The notes: generated by a model from the letters alone, not told the origin. A stretch of DNA of 11,651 nucleotides from Candidatus Rokubacteria bacterium RIFCSPLOWO2_02_FULL_72_37 (GCA_001790315.1 MGCE01000190.1:1-11651), one strand, 5' to 3'; positions 1 to 6,698 are shown, counted from the first letter of the stretch. Made by a program: numbers and translations.

Positions 1-344
1 TAGTCGTATCCCGCATAGATCAGCCCCAGGATGCCGGGGATGAAGAACAGCAGGTACAGCGCCAGGTCGAGCGACGCCTGCGCGCGGGGCTTCATGTAGA
101 TGTACACGAAGTCGGCGCGGACGTGCCCGCCGGCCGCGAGTGTGTAGGCGCCGCACATCATGAACAACGTGCCGTACAGCATGTTGTTGAAGTCGAAGAT
201 CCAGGCCGTCGGCGCGTTAAGGATGTAGCGCTTGAACACCTCGACGGAGACCACCAGGGTCAGCCCGACGATCAGCCACGCGAAGGCCTTGCCCGACCAG
301 TAACTGACCTGGTCGATGGCGCGGAGGAGGCGCTGGGCGCTCAT
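1..344 (-). CDS. dctQ: TRAP transporter small permease DctQ, 3' end cut by window edge
   Basis: Small membrane subunit of a tripartite ATP-independent periplasmic (TRAP) transporter, which with the large DctM permease and the DctP receptor drives sodium-coupled uptake of carboxylates. The frame is open from an ATG at 344-342 to the left edge, giving 114 residues of a family usually about 160-190 long, so the fourth helix and C-terminus lie outside. Visible are hydrophobic segments at about residues 21-40, 55-71 and 91-111, and the family-typical stretch GAYTLAAGGHVRADFVY (65-81), where the G-x-HVR-x-D pattern is characteristic of DctQ. It lies 54 bp downstream of dctP on the same strand, in the normal P-Q(-M) order. 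There is no clear Shine-Dalgarno sequence before the ATG; expression probably depends on read-through from dctP past the intervening hairpin. The family call is secure; the substrate cannot be read from this subunit. Confidence 0.9.
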   Translation of the reverse strand, partial: MSAQRLLRAIDQVSYWSGKAFAWLIVGLTLVVSVEVFKRYILNAPTAWIFDFNNMLYGTLFMMCGAYTLAAGGHVRADFVYIYMKPRAQASLDLALYLLFFIPGILGLIYAGYD

Positions 345-356
345 GCGGTCGGAGCA

Positions 357-391
357 CGCCAGCCATCCGGCCGAGCGCCGGATGGCTGGCG
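357..391 (-). promoter_or_regulatory. Strong hairpin between dctP and dctQ
   Basis: A perfect inverted repeat with 15-bp arms (357-371 and 377-391) and a 5-nt loop (372-376). It lies just after the dctP stop codon and before the dctQ start. No run of T follows the stem on the minus strand, so it does not look like a standard intrinsic terminator. A hairpin here is the usual arrangement for making more binding protein than permease, by protecting the 3' end of a processed dctP mRNA or by partial termination. That role is inferred; the stem itself is read directly. Confidence 0.75.
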
Positions 392-398
392 GAAGCAG

Positions 399-1535
399 CT
401 AGCTCTTCTTGGCAGCCGGCCGGCCGAAGTAGTGATTGTAGGCCATCTCACGCCTGACGTTGGTGTCGAGATCCCACTTGACGGCGCGCGCCGCGAACGC
501 CTTCTGCGACGCGGCGACCTCCTTGAACATCGGGTTGTCCGCCGACTTCTTCACCAGCACCTCGTCGAAGATCTGGAGCTGCTTCTGGAGGACGGCGGCC
601 GGGGTCTTGTAGACCCGGACCTTGTCCTTGGTCTGCAGCTCGATGTAATCCTTCGAGTAGCGGTCGATCGCCTTCCACGACATGTCGGCCGAGGCCGCTT
701 CCACGGCGTACTCGATGATCTTCTTCATCTTGTCGGGCAGCGCGTCGAACTTGGTCTTGTTGAACGTGATCTCGAACTGCTCGGCGTTCTGGTGGTAGCT
801 CTGCAGCATGAAGACCTTGGAGACGTCGGCGAAGCCGAGGAGCCGGTCCGAGGTGGCGTTGTTGAACTCGGCGGCGTCGAGCAGCCCCCGGTCCATCGCC
901 GGGACGATCTCGCCGCCGGGCAGCGCGTTCACCGCCGCCCCGAGGCCCGTGAACAGGTCGATCGAGATGCCGACGGTGCGGAACTTGAGCCCCTTGAAGT
1001 CGTCGGGCTTGCCGATCGGCTTCTTGAACCAGCCGAGCGGCTGCGTGGCCATCGGGCCGTAGGGGAACGACACGACGTTGGCCCCGATGGAGGCGTAGAG
1101 CTTGTTCAGGAGTTCCTTGCCGCCGCCGTACTTGTGCCAGGCCAGCAGCATGTTGGCGTCCATCCCGTAGGCGGGACTCGACCCCCAGAGGGCCAGCGCC
1201 GTCTGCTTGCCGTAGTGGTACACGAGCACGCCGTGGCCGCCGTCGAGCGTGCCCTTCGACACGGCGTCGAGCAGGCCGAAGGCCGGCACGACCGCGCCCG
1301 CGGGCAGCACCTCGATCTTGAGGTCGCCGCCCGTCATGTCGTTGACCTTCTTGGCGAAGTCGAGCGCGTACTCGTGGAAGATGTCCTTCTGCGGCCAGGT
1401 GCTCTGCCAGCGCATGCTGATCGGCCCCTGCGCCTTGACGACGGACGGGAAGGCCAGCGCCGCGGCGCCCGCGGCCGCGGCGCCCTTGAGGAACCTGCGG
1501 CGGGGTGCTTCGGGTGTCGTCTCCTGGTTGCTCAT
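399..1535 (-). CDS. dctP: TRAP transporter substrate-binding protein DctP, TakP-like, Tat-exported
   Basis: Periplasmic solute receptor of the TRAP transporter, 378 aa, normal for the family. The N-terminus carries a twin-arginine signal: RRRFLKG at residues 12-18, an Ala-rich hydrophobic stretch (19-33) and a plausible cleavage after VKA (residue 35), so the protein is exported folded. The mature part shows DctP-family features: the substrate-contact strand FKGLKFRTVG (180-189, with R186 the likely carboxylate-binding arginine) and LPGGEIVPAMDRGLLDAAEF (205-224). The latter pattern resembles TakP-type receptors for keto acids, lactate or related monocarboxylates. The ATG at 1535 is chosen because AAGAGGAG (1550-1543) sits 7 nt upstream; another ATG at 1542 is out of frame and too close to that site. 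Family identity is firm, the 2-oxoacid/lactate-type ligand is an inference. Confidence 0.92.
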   Translation of the reverse strand: MSNQETTPEAPRRRFLKGAAAAGAAALAFPSVVKAQGPISMRWQSTWPQKDIFHEYALDFAKKVNDMTGGDLKIEVLPAGAVVPAFGLLDAVSKGTLDGGHGVLVYHYGKQTALALWGSSPAYGMDANMLLAWHKYGGGKELLNKLYASIGANVVSFPYGPMATQPLGWFKKPIGKPDDFKGLKFRTVGISIDLFTGLGAAVNALPGGEIVPAMDRGLLDAAEFNNATSDRLLGFADVSKVFMLQSYHQNAEQFEITFNKTKFDALPDKMKKIIEYAVEAASADMSWKAIDRYSKDYIELQTKDKVRVYKTPAAVLQKQLQIFDEVLVKKSADNPMFKEVAASQKAFAARAVKWDLDTNVRREMAYNHYFGRPAAKKS

Positions 1536-1542
1536 GAGTCAT

Positions 1543-1550
1543 CTCCTCTT
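1543..1550 (-). promoter_or_regulatory. Ribosome binding site of dctP
   Basis: AAGAGGAG on the minus strand, 7 nt before the ATG at 1535. It is the best Shine-Dalgarno sequence in the left half of the window. It decides between the ATG at 1535 (in frame with the Tat signal) and the overlapping out-of-frame ATG at 1542. Confidence 0.75.
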
Positions 1551-1595
1551 CCTGCGACGAGATGGAGGAATCCCAGGCCGGATCGAACCGCCGGA

Positions 1596-1625
1596 ATTTT
1601 ACATCGACCCTCCGACCTCCCGCAA
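1596..1625 (-). promoter_or_regulatory. Candidate promoter of dctPQ
   Basis: On the minus strand TTGCGG (1625-1620) is followed after 18 bp by TAAAAT (1601-1596), which matches the sigma-70 -10 consensus at 5 of 6 positions. The -35 matches only its TTG core. The hexamer sits in the one AT-rich patch of a 107-bp gap between the PDZ-protein gene and dctP. Initiation about 7 nt downstream would give a leader of roughly 55 nt containing the dctP ribosome binding site. This suggests that the transporter is transcribed separately from the mrp-LON-PDZ unit upstream. Confidence 0.45.
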
Positions 1626-1642
1626 GACGACCTTCCGGCCGG

Positions 1643-2335
1643 TCAGCGGGCTCGCAGGGTGATCGAGAGCCGGTCCTGGCCCCGACGGACCGTGAGCCGT
1701 ACCGGCCGGTCCGGACCCACCTCCGCCAGGGCCTCGCGGGCGGCGTCGCGCGTGAGCACGGCGCGCTCGCCGACCTGCAGCAGCACGTCGCCGACCTCGA
1801 GGCCGGCCTGCGCCGCGGCGCCGTCGCGCAGCACCACGCCGACGGTGGGCGGCAACGTCTCCGCCGGCCGCCCGGGCCGCCCTTCGCCGGGCGGCTCGAG
1901 GTCGCGCATCGCGAAGCCGAGCTCGGCGGCGACGCGCTCGCCGACGACCGCGCGCGGCATGGCCGCCAGGCGCACGTCGACCGGATGGCGCCCGTCGTCT
2001 CTCAGGATCGTGAGCCGGGAGGCCTCGCCGATGGGCGCGGCGGCGATCAGCCGCTGGAGCAGCCGCGTCTCCGTGACGGGCCGGACGCCGAAGGCCACGA
2101 CGATGTCGCCGGTCCGGAGGCCCGCGCGCGCCGCGGGCGTGTCGGGCATGACGTCGGCGATCACGACGCCGAAGCCCTCGCGGATGCCGTGCCTGGCCGC
2201 GATCGCCTCCATCTCCTGCTCCGTGAGGTCGCGGATGCGCACGCCGAGCCACGCCCACGGCCCGGCGTCCGCAGCCGACGCGATCACGAGCGCCACGAGC
2301 AGAACGACGAGGCCCCTACCGGCGAGCGCGCGCAT
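1643..2335 (-). CDS. Secreted or anchored protein with two PDZ domains and no protease domain
   Basis: A 230-aa protein that begins with a hydrophobic signal peptide or anchor (residues 7-24, ending AADAG), placing it in the periplasm. Two PDZ domains follow. The first is about residues 29-115, with GFGVVIADVMPDTPAARAGL (54-73) then RTGD; the second is about 135-228, with GVVLRDGAAAQAGLEVGD (166-183). This is the tail architecture of DegP/HtrA proteases, but the trypsin-like domain is absent and there is no room for it: the gene starts in a TGATG overlap with the LON-domain gene. The frame is open further upstream, but those residues are Arg/Pro/Ala-rich shadow sequence of the neighbour, so the ATG at 2335 is chosen. 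PDZ domains of this type bind exposed C-termini of misfolded or outer-membrane proteins; a scaffold or adaptor role is inferred, partner unknown. Confidence 0.85.
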   Translation of the reverse strand: MRALAGRGLVVLLVALVIASAADAGPWAWLGVRIRDLTEQEMEAIAARHGIREGFGVVIADVMPDTPAARAGLRTGDIVVAFGVRPVTETRLLQRLIAAAPIGEASRLTILRDDGRHPVDVRLAAMPRAVVGERVAAELGFAMRDLEPPGEGRPGRPAETLPPTVGVVLRDGAAAQAGLEVGDVLLQVGERAVLTRDAAREALAEVGPDRPVRLTVRRGQDRLSITLRAR

Positions 2336-2973
2336 CACTCGCGCTCGCCCGAGAGCTCGCGGACGAGGGCCTCGAGCGCGGCGGCGACGCGCCCGAGGCG
2401 CCGGTCGGCGTCGAGGGTCTCGAGCAGCTCCTGGCGCAGGTCGCCGTCGGGGAGCACGGCTGCGGCGATCCGGTCGGCGATCACGCCGGGCGCCTGCCCG
2501 TCGGCCAGCGCCGTGTCGAGCAGATCGGCCGGCCGCTGGAGCGCCACGAGCAGCCGACCGCACGCGGCGCGGATCCGCGCGAGCGTAGGGGTGGTGTCCG
2601 CCGCCGGCGGCGCGTCCTCGAGTCGCCGCGCCTCGACGAGGCGGTAGAGCGTGTCGCTCGGCCGCTCCCGCTCGATGCGCACGCGCCCCTCGCCCTTCAG
2701 GAGGATGTTGTACCGGCCGTTCGCGAGCCGCTCCCAGCTCACGATTTCTCCGGCGCCCGCCACCGCGTGCACGGCCGGCTTGCCCGCGTAGGTCGCCTCG
2801 AAGCCCGGGCGAAGCTTGACGACGGCCAGCCGGCGGTCGCGCGCGAGCACGTCCATGACGAGCGCGCGGTACCGGGCCTCGAACACGTGGAGCGGCAGCA
2901 GCGTGTGCGGGAAGAAGGTGACGTCGGGCAGCGGGAAGATGGGCAGGATCAGCGCCGGTCGCAGACCCGACAC
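2335..2973 (-). CDS. LON substrate-binding domain protein (stand-alone Lon N-domain)
   Basis: A 212-aa protein matching the N-terminal substrate-recognition domain of Lon protease without the AAA+ or Ser-Lys protease parts. Diagnostic N-terminal pattern: LPIFPLP (10-16), then FFPHTLLPLHVFEARYR (20-36), followed by the beta-rich half with GEIVSWERLANGRYNILLKG (75-94). The rest (about 125-212) is helical. Such stand-alone LON proteins are widespread; their role is poorly defined and is presumed to be binding of unfolded or modified protein. The start is a GTG at 2973, only 4 nt past the mrp stop, and its stop overlaps the ATG of the PDZ gene (TGATG), so translation is probably coupled across all three. 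No good Shine-Dalgarno sequence precedes the GTG, consistent with coupling. Confidence 0.88.
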   Translation of the reverse strand: MSGLRPALILPIFPLPDVTFFPHTLLPLHVFEARYRALVMDVLARDRRLAVVKLRPGFEATYAGKPAVHAVAGAGEIVSWERLANGRYNILLKGEGRVRIERERPSDTLYRLVEARRLEDAPPAADTTPTLARIRAACGRLLVALQRPADLLDTALADGQAPGVIADRIAAAVLPDGDLRQELLETLDADRRLGRVAAALEALVRELSGERE

Positions 2974-2977
2974 CGGC

Positions 2978-4081
2978 TCAGCTGATCGTCGGCAGCGGGC
3001 CGAGCGCGGCCAGCTCGCCCAGGCGCCCGCGGACGGCCTCCGCGAGCTCGCGGAACGCCTTCGCCTGCGGCGACCCGGCGCGGCGGATCGTGATCGGCGA
3101 GCCCTCGTCGCCGCCCGCGCGCGTCTCGGGATCGAGCGGGATCTGCGCGAGCAGCGGCACGCCGTACTCCTCGGCGATCCGGCGCCCGCCGCCCTCGCCG
3201 AAGATGTCGTAGCGCGTGCCCGTGTCCGGCGCCATGAAGTAGCTCATGTTCTCGACGATGCCGAGCATCGGCACGTTGAGCTTCTGGAACATCCCGATCG
3301 CCTTGCGCACGTCGAGGAGCGCCACCTCCTGCGGCGTCGTGACCATGACCACGCCGGACAGCGGGATGACCTGCGAGAGCGAGAGCTGGGCGTCGCCGGT
3401 GCCCGGCGGCATGTCGAAGACCAGGTAGTCGAGGGCGCCCCACATGACGTCGCGGAGCATCTGCTGGATGAACGAGTGGATCATCGGCCCGCGCCACACG
3501 AGCGGCTCGCGGTCGTTCACGAGGAGCCCGATCGACATCATCTTGATGCCGTGCGCCTCGACCGGGAGGATCTTGTTGTCGAACATCCCCGGCCGCCCGC
3601 GCGAGCCCAGCATCATGGGCACGTCGGGCCCGTAGACGTCGGAGTCGATGATCCCGACCGTCGCGCCGCCCTGCTGGAGCGCGACCGCCAGGTTCACGGC
3701 GACCGTGGACTTGCCGACGCCACCCTTGCCCGAGGAGACTGCGATCGTGTGCCGGACCTCGGGAATGAGATCGGCCGGCCGCGCCGCGGGCGCCGGCGCG
3801 TGCCCCGCCGCGCCCTGGGGGGCGGGCCGCGCCGCACCCCCGCTCCCCATCCGGACCTGGACGTTGGCCACGCCCGGCAGCGCCCCGACCAGCCGCGCGG
3901 CCATGCTGTGCATCGTCGCGCGCGACTTGGGCGACTGCGTGGTGAAGGTCAGCGTGAACGCGACCTGGGCGTCCTCGGTGACGCTGAGGTCCTGCACGAG
4001 GCCGAGCGCGACGATGTCCTGCTGCCCCTCGGGGTCGCGCACACCCCTCAGCGCCTCGAGCACCGCCTCCCGCGTCACCAT
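2978..4081 (-). CDS. mrp: Mrp/ApbC/NBP35-family P-loop ATPase, cysteine-free
   Basis: A 367-aa MinD-like ATPase of the Mrp/ApbC family, normally an iron-sulfur cluster scaffold/carrier that delivers 4Fe-4S clusters to apoproteins in the cytoplasm. Order: MIP18/DUF59 domain (about 1-80, with VRDPEGQQDIVALGLV), an Ala/Pro-rich linker (81-104), then the ATPase with the deviant Walker A SSGKGGVGKST (116-126), DSDVYGPDVP (146-155), FDMPPGTGD (222-230) and ENMSYF (277-282). After ENMSYF, where many family members have C-x-x-C for the dimer-bridging cluster, this protein reads MAPDTGTRYDIFG. No cysteine occurs anywhere in the protein. The ATG at 4081 is chosen: the open frame continues upstream only as antisense of the divergent flavin reductase gene. 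First gene of the mrp-LON-PDZ unit. Confidence 0.93.
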   Translation of the reverse strand: MVTREAVLEALRGVRDPEGQQDIVALGLVQDLSVTEDAQVAFTLTFTTQSPKSRATMHSMAARLVGALPGVANVQVRMGSGGAARPAPQGAAGHAPAPAARPADLIPEVRHTIAVSSGKGGVGKSTVAVNLAVALQQGGATVGIIDSDVYGPDVPMMLGSRGRPGMFDNKILPVEAHGIKMMSIGLLVNDREPLVWRGPMIHSFIQQMLRDVMWGALDYLVFDMPPGTGDAQLSLSQVIPLSGVVMVTTPQEVALLDVRKAIGMFQKLNVPMLGIVENMSYFMAPDTGTRYDIFGEGGGRRIAEEYGVPLLAQIPLDPETRAGGDEGSPITIRRAGSPQAKAFRELAEAVRGRLGELAALGPLPTIS

Positions 4082-4087
4082 GGTGCG

Positions 4088-4096
4088 ACTATACCA
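4088..4096 (-). promoter_or_regulatory. Extended -10 promoter of mrp, predicted leaderless
   Basis: The minus strand reads TGGTATAGT, an extended -10 element (TGn followed by TATAGT at 4093-4088). Exactly 6 nt separate the hexamer from the ATG at 4081, so initiation at the usual distance falls on the start codon itself. No Shine-Dalgarno sequence and no convincing -35 box at 16-19 bp are present, which fits an extended -10 promoter making a leaderless transcript. The start position of the RNA is inferred from spacing only. Confidence 0.5.
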
Positions 4097-4133
4097 CTGC
4101 ACCCACGCCCGACGCTTATCTATGCGCAAAATC

Positions 4134-4162
4134 TTGCATTCTGGCCCACGAGCTGTTACATA
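4134..4162 (+). promoter_or_regulatory. Promoter of the flavin reductase-glycan operon, predicted leaderless
   Basis: TTGCAT (4134-4139), 17-bp spacer, then TGT-TACATA (-10 hexamer 4157-4162 preceded by the extended TGn motif). Six nt then lead to the GTG start at 4169. No Shine-Dalgarno sequence lies upstream of that GTG. It stands back-to-back with the mrp promoter in an 87-bp divergent gap, so one regulator could govern both directions. The -35 and the spacing are good; the -10 hexamer itself matches consensus at only 3 of 6 positions. Confidence 0.5.
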
Positions 4163-4168
4163 ACTCGA

Positions 4169-4651
4169 GTGATTTCCGCCGACCAGTTCCGGCAGGTCCT
4201 CGGCCACTTCGCCACGGGCGTCACCGTCGTCACCACGACGAACGGCGACGGGCGCCCCACCGGCCTCACGGCGAGCGCCTTCACCTCGGTGTCCCTCGAC
4301 CCCCCGCTCGTCCTCGTGTGCGTGGACCACAAGTCGCAGAGCTACCCGGCGCTGCTCGAGCACCGCCGGTTCGCCGTGAACGTCCTCACGACGCAGCACG
4401 AGGACGTGTCGCGTCGCTTCGCGACGTCCCGGCTCGACAAGTTCGACGGCGTCCCGCACCGGATCGGCGCGCTCGGGCTCCCGCTCCTCGACGGCGCGCT
4501 GGCCCAGCTCGAGTGCGTCACGGTCGCGAGCCACGTCGAGGGCGACCACACCATCCTCGTCGGGCGCGTCGAGCACGCGCGAAGCGGTCCCGGCGAGCCG
4601 CTGCTCTACTATCGCGGCCGATACGGCCGCCTGTCAGGAGCGCCCCAGTGA
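4169..4651 (+). CDS. Flavin reductase-like FMN-binding domain protein
   Basis: A 160-aa protein of the flavin_Reduct (PF01613) family, the split-barrel group that includes the small NAD(P)H:flavin oxidoreductases feeding two-component monooxygenases. Signature segments: FATGVTVVTT (14-23), GLTASAFTSVSLDPPLVLVC (32-51), FAVNVLTTQHEDVSRRFA (68-85), KFDG (91-94), LAQLECV (111-117), GDHTILVGRVEHA (125-137) and YYRGRYGRL (147-155). The length is typical and there is no signal peptide, so it acts in the cytoplasm with FMN or FAD. The GTG at 4169 is chosen because conservation starts immediately after it and it lies 6 nt past a -10 element; the longer upstream frame is mrp antisense. Its stop overlaps the start of the aminotransferase gene. 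No partner monooxygenase is visible in this window, so the physiological electron acceptor is unknown. Confidence 0.9.
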   Translation: MISADQFRQVLGHFATGVTVVTTTNGDGRPTGLTASAFTSVSLDPPLVLVCVDHKSQSYPALLEHRRFAVNVLTTQHEDVSRRFATSRLDKFDGVPHRIGALGLPLLDGALAQLECVTVASHVEGDHTILVGRVEHARSGPGEPLLYYRGRYGRLSGAPQ

Positions 4652-5727
4652 CGATTCCCCTGTCCCGTCCCCCGGTCGACGACGAGATCAAGCAGGCGGT
4701 GCTCGCCGCCATCGACGCGCGACAGTACATCCTCGGGCCGCAGTGCCGCGCGCTCGAGACGGAGCTGGCGCGCGACGCCGGCACGACGGACGCCGTGCTC
4801 ACCAGCTCGGCGACCGCGGCGATCTGGATGACGCTCCGCGCCCTCGGCGTGCGGCCGGGCGACGAGGTGCTGGTTCCGGCGCACACCGCGTTCCCGACGG
4901 TCGAGGCCGTCTGCTTCGCCGGCGCGCGGCCCGTGTTCGTGGACACCGACGACTGGTACACGATGGACGTCAAGGACGCCGCGGCGAAGGTGACGACGCG
5001 CACGGTCGGGCTCCTCCCCGTGCACCTCTACGGCCAGCCGGCCGACCTGCCCGCGCTCCAGGACCTCGCCCAGCGCTTCGGCCTCTGGCTCGTCGAGGAC
5101 TGCGCCCAGGCGCAGGGCGCCGCCTGGGACGACCGGCGGGTCGGCTCGTTCGGGCGCGCCGCCGTCTACTCGTTCTATCCGTCGAAGAACCTGCCGGCGA
5201 TGGGCGACGGCGGCTGCGTGATCACGAGCGACGAGGAGCTGGCGGTGCGCTGCCGGCGCATCCGCGACCACGGCCGGCTCAACAAGGACGTGCACGCCGA
5301 GATCGGCTTCAACCTGCGCTTCAACGAGCTGCAGGCCGCGGCCCTGCGCGTGCTGCTCCGGCGCCTCCACGCGATGAACGACCACCGCCGCGCGCTCGCC
5401 GCCCGCTACGGCGAGCGGCTCGCGGGCCTGCCGCTCGTCCTGCCCGCGGAGCGCGAGCACGCGCGTCACGTCTACCACCTGTACGTCGTCGCGACGCCCC
5501 GGCGCACCGAGCTCGCGGCCCACTTGAAGGCGCGCGGGATCCAGACGGGCATCCACTACCCGGTGCCGACGCACCGCCAGCCCGCGGTCGCGCACCTCGA
5601 CCCGCCCTCGCTGCCCCGCACCGAGCGGCTGGTGGAGGAGATCCTGACGCTCCCGATGTCGGCCCACCACACGGAGGCCGAGATCGACCAGGTGGCGGGC
5701 GCGGTGGGGGACTTCTTCGGTAGGTGA
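4648..5727 (+). CDS. DegT/DnrJ/EryC1/StrS-family sugar aminotransferase
   Basis: A 359-aa PLP-dependent aminotransferase of the family that converts nucleotide keto-sugars to amino sugars for surface glycans and glycosides. Visible landmarks: PLSRPPVDDEIKQAV at the start, LTSSATAAIWMTLRALG (51-67), GDEVLVPAHTAFPTVEAV (71-88), PVHLYGQPADL (124-134), the cofactor-contacting VEDCAQAQGA (149-158, D151 expected to hold the PLP pyridine nitrogen) and YSFYPSKNLPAMGDGG (174-189) with K180 as the Schiff-base lysine. The C-terminal half has GFNLRFNELQAAAL and GIQTGIHYPVP, both normal for the family. The GTG at 4648 overlaps the preceding stop (GTGA), with CAGGAG 7 nt upstream. Full length, no missing catalytic residue. 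Linked to two glycosyltransferases and a flippase, so it probably makes the amino sugar used by them; the exact keto-sugar is not predictable. Confidence 0.93.
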   Translation: MTIPLSRPPVDDEIKQAVLAAIDARQYILGPQCRALETELARDAGTTDAVLTSSATAAIWMTLRALGVRPGDEVLVPAHTAFPTVEAVCFAGARPVFVDTDDWYTMDVKDAAAKVTTRTVGLLPVHLYGQPADLPALQDLAQRFGLWLVEDCAQAQGAAWDDRRVGSFGRAAVYSFYPSKNLPAMGDGGCVITSDEELAVRCRRIRDHGRLNKDVHAEIGFNLRFNELQAAALRVLLRRLHAMNDHRRALAARYGERLAGLPLVLPAEREHARHVYHLYVVATPRRTELAAHLKARGIQTGIHYPVPTHRQPAVAHLDPPSLPRTERLVEEILTLPMSAHHTEAEIDQVAGAVGDFFGR

Positions 5728-6698
5728 GCGGGCGGCCGCGCTTCCAGCGGTTCCTGCACCGGCGGCGCTTCTACGCCCAGCTCGTCCGCATCGTCGGGGC
5801 GAACCTCGCGCGCCGCGGGCCTCGCGACGCCGTGTTCGTGTCGCTGATGGGCGGCGTGGGCGACCTCGTGAACCTGTTTCCCACCCTCGACGCGCTCGCC
5901 GCCCAGGCCCCCGTCGAGCTCGCGACGGGCCCGTACCCGTACCGTGCGCTCGCCGAGGCGCACCCGGGGCTGGCGCGCGTCTGGGCGCCGTTCGTCTACA
6001 AGCCCGCGCGCGGCCCGCACCGCCGCCTGATCGAGCGCGCGCTCGCGCCGTTCTACGCGCGCGTCGTGCTGCTCGACACCGCGGACGGCCGCTGGTGGGC
6101 GCACGGCCGCCACATCGCCGCGACGTACGCCGCGCGGTGCGGCGTGGCGCCGCCGAGCCGCGGGTACGTCCACCTCACCGACGCGCACCGCCGCGCGGCC
6201 GCCGCGGTGGCGCGCGCCCACGGGCTCGACGGGTTCGTGTACGTCGCCCAGGTGATCCGCCGCTCGCGGCCGCTCCGGTCCTGGCCCCTGGCCCACTGGC
6301 ACGCGCTCTACGAGCGGCTCCGCGGGGTCTCCGGCCTGCCGATCGTCGTGGACACGACGGGTTCCGACGAGATCGCGGTGCCGGACTTCTGCGTGCCGCT
6401 GGAGCGCCTGGACATCCTGGTGGCGGCGGCGCTGATCGAGCGGGCACGCCTCTTCCTCGGGCCCGACTCGGGGCTCACGCACGTCGCCGCCGCGCTCGGC
6501 GTGCCGACGGTCTCCATCCACCTCGGCTATCCGGCGGCGAGCTGCCGCGCCCTCGGGGACTCGGTGCGCCTGGTCGAGCAGGCGGCGCCGTTCGAGGACC
6601 CCGCGGCGACGACGCCCGCGCGCGTGCTCGCGGTCGCCGAGCGGGCGCTCGGCGAGGCGGCGCCCCCGGCCGCGCCCCCGATCGCGGTCAGGGCGTGA
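5724..6698 (+). CDS. Glycosyltransferase family 9, heptosyltransferase-like
   Basis: A 324-aa protein of the GT9 family (WaaC/WaaF/WaaQ type), which adds heptose or another sugar to lipopolysaccharide core on the cytoplasmic face of the inner membrane. The N-terminal domain has GGVGDLVNLFPTLDAL (43-58), the family G-x-GD-x(5)-P pattern. The C-terminal nucleotide-sugar domain has RSRPLRSWPLAHW (180-192) and LFLGPDSGLTHVAAALGVP (243-261), with D248, S249, G250 and H253 forming the standard donor-binding loop. It is slightly short (WaaF-type enzymes are about 340-350 aa). The Arg-rich basic start (RPRFQRFLHRRRF) suits peripheral binding to anionic membrane. The GTG at 5724 overlaps the aminotransferase stop by GTGA with no strong ribosome site, indicating coupled translation. 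Donor sugar not predictable. Confidence 0.88.
   Translation: MSGRPRFQRFLHRRRFYAQLVRIVGANLARRGPRDAVFVSLMGGVGDLVNLFPTLDALAAQAPVELATGPYPYRALAEAHPGLARVWAPFVYKPARGPHRRLIERALAPFYARVVLLDTADGRWWAHGRHIAATYAARCGVAPPSRGYVHLTDAHRRAAAAVARAHGLDGFVYVAQVIRRSRPLRSWPLAHWHALYERLRGVSGLPIVVDTTGSDEIAVPDFCVPLERLDILVAAALIERARLFLGPDSGLTHVAAALGVPTVSIHLGYPAASCRALGDSVRLVEQAAPFEDPAATTPARVLAVAERALGEAAPPAAPPIAVRA

Noticed and set aside
1536..1642. Intrinsic terminator between the PDZ gene and dctP
   Set aside because: Only short GC palindromes such as CCGGCCGG are present, without a stable stem followed by T residues.
2335..2563. N-terminal extension of the PDZ protein to an upstream ATG at 2563
   Set aside because: The extra 76 residues are Arg/Pro/Ala-rich antisense-like sequence in another frame of the LON gene. 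Starting at 2335 gives a proper signal peptide and a TGATG overlap.
123..2647. Long plus-strand open frames across the dctP/PDZ/LON region
   Set aside because: Arg/Ala/Gly/Asp-rich with no recognisable domain, antisense to genes with clear domains and good motifs. A normal effect of very high third-position GC.
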